From contig NZ_CP036292.1 in the NCBI RefSeq assembly GCF_007751715.1, positions 1,116,001-1,180,000 on the forward strand: a DNA stretch of 64,000 nucleotides, in the 5' to 3' direction. The notes beneath the pieces were generated by a model. It searched no databases and was not told where the DNA came from. It saw only the letters and a program-made list of their open reading frames with translations. The translations under genes and the position numbers were made by a program. The stretch comes from Rosistilla oblonga (lineage in GTDB: Bacteria; Planctomycetota; Planctomycetia; Pirellulales; Pirellulaceae). This document shows positions 55,065 to 63,028 of this stretch, in pieces. The stretch's first letter is position 1. Every line of letters begins with the position of its first letter.

Positions 55065-56326
55065 CCGCGGCGGAAGAGATCCTGCCTTGGCTTCCGGCGA
55101 TGCTGTTGCTGATTCTTTCGTCCGCTTTTTTCAGCGGAAGCGAAGCCGCTCTCTTTTCGTTGCAGCCGCAGGATCGGCGTCGGCTGAAGGCTCGGAAGGT
55201 CGACGGGCCGCGGATCGAGCGGTTGTTGCTGGATCCCGAGCGTCTGCTTTCGGCGGTGCTGTTCTGGAATCTGATCATCAACATGGCCTATTTCGGGATC
55301 GTTTCGATCGCCGGAAAGCGTCTCGAATCGATCGGCGAAGCGAGCTTTGCCGTTGGTTTTACGCTGTTCAGCTTGCTGATGATCATCTTCTTCAGCGAGA
55401 TGCTTCCCAAGAGTCTGGCGGTCAAAAATCCGACCACCTTCGCAGTTTGGGTCGCCCGTCCTCTGGCGATTTCGATCCGCATCGTCAGCCCGGGCCTTCC
55501 GCTGCTGAAGTTTGCCAACCGAGTAGCCCAGCGAATCATCTGGCCCGCTTTTCAGCCGGAGCGGGAGTTGGAGATCGAGGACATCGACCGCGCGATCCGC
55601 TTGAGCGCTCCCGATGCTGCGTTTGCCGATCGCGAGCGGTTGTTGCTGCGGCGGTTGGTATCGTTGGCGGATGTCCGCGTCGATGAATGGATGCGGCCTC
55701 GCAGCGAATATCAGATCCATCAGTTTCCGCTCTCCAGCGAAGCCTTGCAGACGGCTATCGACGAGGGTGGTTATCTGTTTATCGGGGATGGCAGCGAGGA
55801 TGAGATCAGCGGCGCGATTGCGGTCCGCTGGCTGCGACCGAGCCAGATGGATGATCTGGCGGGGGCGATGGAGGCGCCGTTGATCGTGCCTTGGTCGACC
55901 AACGTCGCCAACGTCTTCGACGAACTGTGTCGTGAAAACCGCGACATCGCCGCGGTTGTGAACGAATATGGTGAAATCATCGGGGTGATTTCGATCGATG
56001 ACGTTTTGGAATCGATGGTGACGCAGCCCGATCTTGCCGCCGGTTCCGACGACAGTTCGCCCGACAGTCCCCCCGAGGTTGCGTTCCCACTGCGGATCGA
56101 TGGATCGGTGAGCGCGCGGGAGTTGGCGATCTTGTTGAACGTCGAGCCTCCGACGGGCCGGAACGTGACGGTGGCTGGATTGATTCAAACGCTCACCCGG
56201 CGGATTCCGCGTCTGGGCGACCTCTGCGATTGGAACGATCATCGGTTGGAGGTGGTCGAGGAGTCGGAGAAGGGGAAGGTTGAGATCGAAGTGACACAAA
56301 ATAAAGCGGGGGAATCGGGCGCGTGA
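55061..56326 (+). CDS. CNNM/CorC-type membrane protein with CBS and CorC domains
   Basis: This encodes 421 residues from GTG 55061. The DUF21 region (about 8-190, LLILSSAFFSGSEAALFSL, MLPKSLAVKNP) has several membrane helices. A CBS pair follows (IDEGGYLFIGDGSEDEISGAIAVRWL, REN-DIAAVVNEYGEIIGVISIDDVLE) and the CorC/HlyC domain ends the chain (AELAILLNVEPPTGRNVTVAGLI). Such proteins are thought to export magnesium or cobalt, though bacterial roles vary. Middle gene of a three-gene overlapping operon with the ABC-2 permease. Confidence 0.93.
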   Translation: MTAAEEILPWLPAMLLLILSSAFFSGSEAALFSLQPQDRRRLKARKVDGPRIERLLLDPERLLSAVLFWNLIINMAYFGIVSIAGKRLESIGEASFAVGFTLFSLLMIIFFSEMLPKSLAVKNPTTFAVWVARPLAISIRIVSPGLPLLKFANRVAQRIIWPAFQPERELEIEDIDRAIRLSAPDAAFADRERLLLRRLVSLADVRVDEWMRPRSEYQIHQFPLSSEALQTAIDEGGYLFIGDGSEDEISGAIAVRWLRPSQMDDLAGAMEAPLIVPWSTNVANVFDELCRENRDIAAVVNEYGEIIGVISIDDVLESMVTQPDLAAGSDDSSPDSPPEVAFPLRIDGSVSARELAILLNVEPPTGRNVTVAGLIQTLTRRIPRLGDLCDWNDHRLEVVEESEKGKVEIEVTQNKAGESGA

Positions 56327-57282
56327 TTTTCTTCCTGTTGTTGTTCGCTTTCGGGATCAGTCTAAGTGCCTTTTTCAGTGGCAGCGAAACCGGTCTATAC
56401 CGAGTTCCTCGGGTGCGGTTGGTGTTGGATGCGATTTCTGGCCGGCTTGTCTCCAAGGTGCTGCTGTGGTTGGCTAACCATCCGACCGTGTTTGTCGCTA
56501 CGGTTTTGGTCGGCAACAACATCGCTAACTATTTGACCAGTTTCGCCGTCGTGATGGCGGTCTCGCTGGTGATCAGCAACAACCAATCGGCTGCTGAGTT
56601 GTTTGGGACGGTGATGGTGACACCGATTGTGTTTGTGTTTGGCGAATTGTTGCCGAAGTATCTGTTTTTTAATGCACCCTATCGGATGTTAGGCTTCAGC
56701 GGTCCGCTGCTGGTCTTGACGACGATCCTGTTCCTGCCGATCACCGGCCTGCTGGTGCTGTTGAATAATTTGTTGAGTGCTTTCAGCGGTCCGGCGCCGT
56801 TCCAGTCGCGGCAGAGCATGGCGCGTGGCGAGTTGCAGCAGATGCTTCGGCATGGGCATACGATCGGTTTGCTTAAGCCTAGCCAGCAGCGGACAGCTCA
56901 AAATATGTGGCAGGTCGGTGAGCGGCCAGCTAAGGCATTTGCTGTCCCGCCCGATCGATTGGCCCGGATTCCAAGCACCGCCACGCCCGATGAAGCGATC
57001 ACCGCTGCGCGTCGACAGGGGCATCCATTGATCCTCGTCGAGGATCCCAAGACGCGCCGAACGACCGGATATGTGCGGTATGCCGATCTGGCGTCAGCCG
57101 AACTGCCGTTGGTCAACCGGATCCGTCCGGTGGTCCGCGTGAAGCAAGAGGCGAACAACCTGCAAGTCTTGTTCGAGCTGTACGACAAACATTCCGACAT
57201 CGCCGAACTGATCGATGCCGCCGGCCAAGTCACCGCCCTGGTAACGCTCCGCCAGTTGCAAGAACCCCTGCTCCGTCATTGA
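56323..57282 (+). CDS. CNNM (DUF21) membrane protein, truncated form
   Basis: This encodes 319 residues from GTG 56323, overlapping the previous stop (GTGA). It repeats the DUF21 head (FFSGSETGLYRVPRVRL, GELLPKYLFFNAPYRML) but has only a degenerate CBS pair (DEAITAARRQGHPLILVEDPKT, FELYDKHSDIAELID) and no CorC domain. It looks like a paralogue of its neighbour that may form heterodimers with it. Three genes read as one unit from 53301. Confidence 0.9.
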   Translation: MIFFLLLFAFGISLSAFFSGSETGLYRVPRVRLVLDAISGRLVSKVLLWLANHPTVFVATVLVGNNIANYLTSFAVVMAVSLVISNNQSAAELFGTVMVTPIVFVFGELLPKYLFFNAPYRMLGFSGPLLVLTTILFLPITGLLVLLNNLLSAFSGPAPFQSRQSMARGELQQMLRHGHTIGLLKPSQQRTAQNMWQVGERPAKAFAVPPDRLARIPSTATPDEAITAARRQGHPLILVEDPKTRRTTGYVRYADLASAELPLVNRIRPVVRVKQEANNLQVLFELYDKHSDIAELIDAAGQVTALVTLRQLQEPLLRH

Positions 57283-57423
57283 GGCCTCGTGGGGATTTTT
57301 TCGCCAGAGTGTTTGCTGGTGTTCACTGCACGACTCGTTTCGGTAGCGATCTTTTGGGCCACTTCGTGCGTGGCAGGATCTCGGCGTTGGAGACCTGCAG
57401 GGTCGATGTGTGACAAAACGAAA

Positions 57424-57448
57424 ACACCGCCTGCGGGGCAGGCGGTGT
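57424..57448 (-). terminator. Rho-independent terminator, minus strand
   Basis: An 11 bp perfect stem (ACACCGCCTGC with its complement) and a 3-base loop is followed on the minus strand by TTTT. It lies 29 bp beyond the stop of the outer-membrane-type gene at 57477 and fits as its terminator. Confidence 0.65.
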
Positions 57449-57476
57449 CGACGGATTCGTTGGGGATCGAAGCCGT

Positions 57477-58736
57477 CTAAGGGGTCAGGATAACCTGGAA
57501 GCCAACTTCGGTATCAAAGGTCGCCGAAAGGCCGTCGGAGGTTTGTTCGCGACTCAAGGGAACGCCCGCGAAGACGTTGGTTGTTAGATGGTTGCACAGT
57601 CCAAACGACAGACCAGCGGTCAGGTTCAACAGATCGATGTGATTGCCAAATGCCGAGCCCATTGCTGGATCTACATCAGTGATCGTCTTGGTGTAGTGAA
57701 GCTCGAACAGCGAAGCGACCGAACGCAAATTTCCGCTGTCGTTTGTGTACAAGAACGCACCAAGTTGCCAGTCTAGGTACAGTAGGTTTTGGTCCTGAAC
57801 CGTATCGGCGTAAGCACCGGCATCGTAGACTTCAGTACCATTGAGATCAAAGTCGAGGGCAGCGTATCCGAGGGTGAAGATATCCTCAGTCAAGAATTTA
57901 CGGATTCCCAAGTACGGAAGCAAATGTACCGCCGTATTGTAAGCAGTGTCATCGCCTTGGATGTAGTCGCTGCCAGTCGGCAACACGATGGCAAGCCCAG
58001 CGGTCAGCGCATCGCCACCGTTTTGTGCAAGCAGGAACTTCGATGTCAACGTGATGTTGCCAAATTCTGTCCCTGTTTGGTTGCCTGTCGGATTGTTGGA
58101 GTCGAGACCGTGGGCAAACGGAATGCGCAACTCCAGCGAAGCTTGTTTATCCAAAAAGGTTTTTTCCAGGCCAAACAGGAAACGGTCGACCGAAATATCT
58201 TTGTTGCCCGCTGTCGCCAAGGCGTTCTCGAAGTGTCGGTAGTTAAAGAAGACACGATCGGTTGGGACAGGTGAGATACCGTCGCTTACCTTAAAACGCG
58301 CGTCGCCACCAGCAACCCGCTGTGATGGATTCGCGATGAGAGAACCGCCGGAGCTGTGCGTTGACAAAAAGAGGTCGCCAAGCATGTTGGGGGTGTCAAG
58401 CCCGCCTCCGCCCGCGCTCGCTGCGGATGCCGCAGGAGCGGCGCTGAAGCCGGTCGAAGCGATTCGGGAACTGGGCATCGCCACGTCGTTGGCAAACGAT
58501 TGTGGAGCAGAATCGACGTCGGGTTGTGGGGATACCACCGAAGAGCCTTCTTCGTCATTCGCTGACGGGAACGGTGTCGTCGGTAGGGTTGTTACACCGT
58601 CTGAGATGATCGTATTGGGGTGGCAGTTGGTTGGCGGACAAGGGCAGTTGTCTTGTGCCAAGCCTGTCGCGCTGGTTGCGACTCCGATCGCAAAGGTTGC
58701 GATCAGGTTAGCCAGATTTTTTCGTTTTGTATTCAT
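57477..58736 (-). CDS. Outer-membrane beta-barrel-like secreted protein
   Basis: This encodes 419 residues from ATG 58736 with AGGA nearby. The signal peptide (IATFAIGVATSATGLA) is followed by a Pro/Ser-rich, disordered stretch, including NCPCPPTNC, to about residue 150. The rest shows alternating amphipathic strands (DRVFFNYRHFENAL, SLELRIPFAHGL, NLLYLDWQLGAFLY, LNLTAGLSFGLCNHLTTNVF) with a hydrophobic final strand (VGFQVILTP), typical of an outer-membrane barrel. I know no function. Closed by the 57424 terminator. Confidence 0.75.
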   Translation of the reverse strand: MNTKRKNLANLIATFAIGVATSATGLAQDNCPCPPTNCHPNTIISDGVTTLPTTPFPSANDEEGSSVVSPQPDVDSAPQSFANDVAMPSSRIASTGFSAAPAASAASAGGGGLDTPNMLGDLFLSTHSSGGSLIANPSQRVAGGDARFKVSDGISPVPTDRVFFNYRHFENALATAGNKDISVDRFLFGLEKTFLDKQASLELRIPFAHGLDSNNPTGNQTGTEFGNITLTSKFLLAQNGGDALTAGLAIVLPTGSDYIQGDDTAYNTAVHLLPYLGIRKFLTEDIFTLGYAALDFDLNGTEVYDAGAYADTVQDQNLLYLDWQLGAFLYTNDSGNLRSVASLFELHYTKTITDVDPAMGSAFGNHIDLLNLTAGLSFGLCNHLTTNVFAGVPLSREQTSDGLSATFDTEVGFQVILTP

Positions 58737-59018
58737 ATTGGAGGAATCCTTCTCCAGGCCAGTGGGTATCCAGGTCGGTTGAGATCAGCACATCAATCTC
58801 GCGTCGTTCAAGTGGGTAATTCGGTAGTCAGTGTTGTCTGGAAGAGGGGGTGTTCCGCGTTTTGAGGGAAAACGAAGAAATGCTGTTGGGGCGAGGAGGC
58901 GCAACAGTGCTAACCGGTAAGGACGACACGCTAAATGGGGCGTTTGTATATGTGTAGTTTTGCTGTGTTTGTGTGTTGTGCAAAAGCTGTGTTCTACGCA
59001 AAAACAACTACAAACGAC

Positions 59019-59046
59019 TTGAACACCTGATTGGTCGCGGTATCAT
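59019..59046 (+). promoter_or_regulatory. Possible sigma70 promoter for 59214 gene
   Basis: TTGAAC at 59019 and TATCAT at 59041 are separated by 16 bases. It lies in the AT-richer 477 bp gap between divergent genes (58737-59213), which otherwise shows no gene. Support is only the pattern; distance to the start is 167 bases. Confidence 0.3.
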
Positions 59047-59213
59047 CACATTAGGGTGGGGTGGCGACTTGGAGGCGTCGTGGAGTGTTGCTTAGCGTTT
59101 TCGCTTCATTCCTAACGAAATCGCTTTTCTTTAATCATTGGATGTCCTTCGTGGTACCGGCTTCGGCATCAACCAAGAAACCCAATCCATTGAAGCTTCT
59201 GATGGGACTCCTT

Positions 59214-60953
59214 ATGAATAAAGTGAACTTGCTTATATGTTTAGAGATGCTCTGTGTGGTGTTGGCGTCGCAGAGTGTTTCTAGTGGTGATGCTGGTGAT
59301 CAAGCGTACAAACTACTTAAAGAAAACTGTCATCGTTGCCATGGTGTTGAGTTTAAGCATGACCGCCTGAATGTATTGGATCGCGATGTCCTGGTCGCGA
59401 AACCTGTGACCGATCCCGACGAGGATCCTTACGTCACGCCTGGGGCTCCCGACGCATCGCGGTTATGGCGAGCGATCGTCGATGATCATATGCCGCCCGA
59501 AGAACCGCTCTCGGACGAAGACAAGGCGACGATCAAACAATGGATTGAAACGGGAGCCGAATGGACGCTATCGACTGAGCGTTCGTTTGTTAGTGAATAC
59601 GAGGTGTTGCAAGCCATCTCGAGCGATTTGTTTCAGGTCCGCCGTCAAGAACGTAAGTTTCAGCGGTATTTTTCGCTGACCCATATTCACAATAACCGGA
59701 AGGTTCCCGACGAAGATTTGCAGATTTACAAAGCTGCTTTATCCAAGGCATTAAATAGTATGAGTCGGCAATCCGCGATCGCGTTGCCACGCTCGATCAA
59801 TGATTCGGATACCGTGTTTTGTATTGATCTGCGGGATTACGGTTGGCAAGAGTTTGGGGTGTGGGATGAGCTGCTGGAGCTGTATCCCTATGGTCTAAAG
59901 CCGGGTACCGTCGATGGATTGGAGCAATACGAAAAAATCGAAGAGCTATTCGGTGCCGATGGATTTGATGGGGTAACCCATTTTCGCGCCGATTGGTTTG
60001 TGACGCATGCTACACGGCCACCGCTGTATCACAAGTTGGCAGATATTCCGGCTACCGAACAGGAGTTGTTGAAACGTGTTAACGTGGACGTTCAGCAAAG
60101 TTTTAAGCTAGGCATATCGCGACGCGCTGGGTTGTTCCAGAGTGGAGTGTCCGCCCAGAACCGATTGATTGAATACCATTCGTCTCAAAATGGAACCTTT
60201 TGGCTCAGCTACGACTTTCAACGCAATAGCCCCCGCAGCAATCTCGCTCGCTTTCCTCTTGGCCCTAAATTTGAAGGGAACCCGTTTGATTCGGTGGCTT
60301 TTGAACACGCCGGGGGCGAAATCATTTGGAATCTCCCCAACGGGCTGCATGCCTACATGCTTGTCGATGCCAAAGGGGAACGGATCGACCGTGGCCCGAT
60401 CGACATCGTTTGGGACTCGAAAAACGTGGCGGGGACGCCCGAGATCGTCAATGGGATTTCTTGTATCAGTTGCCATCGGCACGGCATGATTCCGATCGAC
60501 GACTTTGTCCGCAGTGGGAATGCTTTGGAGAGCGCGGAAGCAAGACGCAAGGTTCAGGAACTCTATGCAACCCCCGCGGACCTACTGGCTGCACTCAACG
60601 ATTCCAAGGTCGCATATTTGAGCAAGCTGAAGGCGGCGGTCGGAACCTATCTGCAGGTAGGTAAGAACAAGGACCGCCCGATCGAGGATTTTGAAGAACC
60701 GATCAGCCGTGTGGCGCGACTTTATGATCGCAATTTGGATCTGGAAGCAGCGGCACGAGAATTGGGGTATGAATCGATCACCGATCTGAAAAATCAAGTC
60801 TTCAGCGGCGGCCTGTTCTCGCTCGGGTTAGGCCCCTTGGCGATCGAAGGGGGGACAGTTAAACGTGCCGAATGGGAATCGAGGGAGGCTACCGTTTCCG
60901 TCTTTCAGCAGGCAGCATCGGAGTTGCGAATCGGCAGCCCATTTAACAATTAA
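59214..60953 (+). CDS. Secreted di-heme cytochrome c-like protein
   Basis: This encodes 579 residues from ATG 59214, which opens the signal peptide (NLLICLEMLCVVLASQSVSSG); the frame upstream to 59061 has no leader. A planctomycete-type cytochrome c head has CHRCH at 39-43, a DHMPP distal Met and closes with IKQWIETGAEW. A large middle region of unknown type follows, then a second heme motif CISCH at 417-421 (ISCISCHRHGM) and a helical tail. Periplasmic electron transfer or oxidation is likely. First of four same-strand exported-protein genes with visibly lower GC. Confidence 0.8.
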   Translation: MNKVNLLICLEMLCVVLASQSVSSGDAGDQAYKLLKENCHRCHGVEFKHDRLNVLDRDVLVAKPVTDPDEDPYVTPGAPDASRLWRAIVDDHMPPEEPLSDEDKATIKQWIETGAEWTLSTERSFVSEYEVLQAISSDLFQVRRQERKFQRYFSLTHIHNNRKVPDEDLQIYKAALSKALNSMSRQSAIALPRSINDSDTVFCIDLRDYGWQEFGVWDELLELYPYGLKPGTVDGLEQYEKIEELFGADGFDGVTHFRADWFVTHATRPPLYHKLADIPATEQELLKRVNVDVQQSFKLGISRRAGLFQSGVSAQNRLIEYHSSQNGTFWLSYDFQRNSPRSNLARFPLGPKFEGNPFDSVAFEHAGGEIIWNLPNGLHAYMLVDAKGERIDRGPIDIVWDSKNVAGTPEIVNGISCISCHRHGMIPIDDFVRSGNALESAEARRKVQELYATPADLLAALNDSKVAYLSKLKAAVGTYLQVGKNKDRPIEDFEEPISRVARLYDRNLDLEAAARELGYESITDLKNQVFSGGLFSLGLGPLAIEGGTVKRAEWESREATVSVFQQAASELRIGSPFNN

Positions 60954-61073
60954 GTGAACTGAAACTCGACACCAGATTTCAATAATTTGCTGTCCGGTTG
61001 CGACCGCTAATACGCATTTATCCATCAGCGAGCGAATGACGCCGCAATTAACAGGAACTCAAGGACCAAAATC

Positions 61074-62285
61074 ATGCATACTCTCAAATTGCTTGCTGCC
61101 GGTTTGCTTCTATGCACCGCATTGCCAGTCGGTACGGTTCGGGCTCAATCGCTTGATGATGCTATCAAGAACATGTCCGATGATATCGCAGTGTTTTTGG
61201 AATCGCGGGAAAAGACGAGTGTGGCGATCGGTGAATTTGATGGTCCTGATGGAAGCACCGCAGGGCGAGCGATCCAGCAGAAGTTGAAAGAGAATCTGCT
61301 GGCCAATAACCTGGAGATCAAGAAGTTGGGTGCCAGGATGAAAATCCGCGGCAGCTTTTCGCTCGATTCGCAATCGAGCTTTTCGATCGCGACGATTCGC
61401 TCGACTCTGGTCGATGAAAACGGTCGCGAAATGTCAGGTTATCGCGAACGGGTCAAGTTGGCCGAAGTGACATCCTTGGAAGATCTCAGCCGAATCTTCG
61501 GACTAACAGCGGATCTGGTGGCCGAACAAAATGGCGAATCGGATGACGCGGACGCGACAAGCGGATCTGCCAAAGACCAAGACTCCGATGCAGCGACTTT
61601 ATTGACCAGCGTTTCAAAAGCCGTGACCAAAAAGGTTTCCAACGCGATCAAAACGCCAGGTTTCAGTTATCACGGCAACGACAAATCGAAGGTCAAAGCC
61701 AGCGACAGTAGCGATTTTGTTGTTCAACTGCGTCGTTGCCCTAGAGATTCGACGGTCTTTACGCCTGTTGATGTGCTCGATGAGGGGGGCTTTGCGTTTG
61801 CCCCTCTGGAAGATGGCGACAGGTATCAGGTCGTGGTCACGAACAATTCCGATCACGATATCGCTGCGAAAGTATCGATCGACGGAGTCAATAGTTTTTA
61901 TTTCTCCGGGAACCCAGGATTTAAAGCGAACGGTTCGTGGGTGATTGCCGCAGGGCAATCGGGGGTGATCAAAGGCTGGTATCTCAACGCACACGAATTG
62001 GCTGAGTTCTTGATTACGAGTGATGAAAAGGATGCCAAGCTGCCCGATCCGCTTGATCTCGGAACCGTGACCGTTCAGTTCTTTCACGCTTGGGCTCACA
62101 ATACGCCGGTACCGAAGGTCGAACTGTTGGCCAAAAACGACCGCGGCCAATTGCAAACGACTCAAGGTGCAGTCATTGGTCAACAGAGTGGTGAGGTGCG
62201 GCGTCACTTCGGGAAAACGTTACTTGCTTCGGTTAGTATTCGATACTCGAATCCAGATGATCTTCCAGAAGGGCCCGGTCTGTAA
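61074..62285 (+). CDS. Secreted FlgO/CsgG-like protein
   Basis: This encodes 403 residues; AAGGA sits 8 bases before ATG 61074. The signal peptide (LLAAGLLLCTALPVGTVRA) is followed by a FlgO/CsgG-like region (SVAIGEFDGPDGSTAGRAIQQKLKENL, RGSFSL...IRSTLVDENG). Then come a low-complexity Asp/Ser linker and a C-terminal beta domain of about 180 residues (DRYQVVVTNNSDHDIAAKVSIDG, WVIAAGQSGVIKGWYL). I do not recognise the last domain as named; homologues seem to lie next to caspase/WD40 genes in planctomycetes (memory, unverified). Confidence 0.65.
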   Translation: MHTLKLLAAGLLLCTALPVGTVRAQSLDDAIKNMSDDIAVFLESREKTSVAIGEFDGPDGSTAGRAIQQKLKENLLANNLEIKKLGARMKIRGSFSLDSQSSFSIATIRSTLVDENGREMSGYRERVKLAEVTSLEDLSRIFGLTADLVAEQNGESDDADATSGSAKDQDSDAATLLTSVSKAVTKKVSNAIKTPGFSYHGNDKSKVKASDSSDFVVQLRRCPRDSTVFTPVDVLDEGGFAFAPLEDGDRYQVVVTNNSDHDIAAKVSIDGVNSFYFSGNPGFKANGSWVIAAGQSGVIKGWYLNAHELAEFLITSDEKDAKLPDPLDLGTVTVQFFHAWAHNTPVPKVELLAKNDRGQLQTTQGAVIGQQSGEVRRHFGKTLLASVSIRYSNPDDLPEGPGL

Positions 62286-62420
62286 CCGTTGCCCATAACG
62301 TGCTGCGCGATTTGCTCCATGCATCGAAATGATGCGTGGAGCTTCGCGGCGTGGGCGGAGGCGTTCTTTGCTCAATTGATAATTTCTGAAATAGCAAGAC
62401 TTTGACTTGGAGAATCTCTT

Positions 62421-62897
62421 ATGTTGTCTCACCTGAAAAATGTCGCTCTCACCGTTGTGGCGATTGGAATGCTTTCGCAATTCGCAATTCATGACGCGGA
62501 AGCACGTTATGGTGGTCGGCAGTACTACAGCAGTTGGTCGTATCAGCCGGCGCGTTCGTATCACTACACCCGCTATTACTACAAGCCTGTCACCACGGCG
62601 ACTTCTTACAGTTACCACTACTGCATCTCCTATCCTTCGCAACCTCGTTACGTTTATTACTACAACCCTGTTTCTCGGCAGTATTGGGGACGCTACGACT
62701 TGGAAGGTACTGAAGGGGCACAGTATTCGTTGCTAGCGGAAAAGGATCGCAAGAAAAATCTTGAAGACATTCCTGAAAGCGCGTTTCCCGCTCCCGCAGC
62801 GATGCCGCAGATTCCTGGTTCCAAGGATGGGGTCGCGATTGAACCCATCAAGGAAAAGCCAGGCGACGAACCTAAAGATCTGCCCGTCGCAAAGTAG
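62421..62897 (+). CDS. Small Tyr-rich secreted protein
   Basis: This encodes 158 residues; GGAG lies 8 bases before the ATG. After the leader (LTVVAIGMLSQFAIHDAEA) comes a Tyr/Arg/Ser-rich low-complexity stretch (RYGGRQYYSSWSYQPARSYH and YHYTRYYYKP) and then an ordinary hydrophilic tail with Pro/Lys. It could be a wall or stalk component that cross-links through tyrosine. No domain name. Followed by a strong terminator. Confidence 0.75.
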   Translation: MLSHLKNVALTVVAIGMLSQFAIHDAEARYGGRQYYSSWSYQPARSYHYTRYYYKPVTTATSYSYHYCISYPSQPRYVYYYNPVSRQYWGRYDLEGTEGAQYSLLAEKDRKKNLEDIPESAFPAPAAMPQIPGSKDGVAIEPIKEKPGDEPKDLPVAK

Positions 62898-62938
62898 TGA
62901 GTTGGTTCTTCGGTTACTCACGTTTTAAGTTGTTAAAA

Positions 62939-62966
62939 GCGGGATGTGTTCACATCCCGTTTTTTT
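62939..62966 (+). terminator. Rho-independent terminator after the Tyr-rich gene
   Basis: A 9 bp stem (CGGGATGTG with CACATCCCG), 2-base loop as written (realistically 4-6), and seven T bases downstream on the plus strand. Confidence 0.85.
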
Positions 62967-63028
62967 GTGAATTGCCAGAGCGTGATGCGGGTCGCGTCAC
63001 ACGAGTTGCCCAACCTTGCTCGTTGATT

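Noticed and set aside
54902-56299. Minus-strand frame of 465 codons.
   Set aside because: Antisense to the ABC-2/CNNM operon; rich in Arg/Gln/Asp as such shadows are, with no domain.
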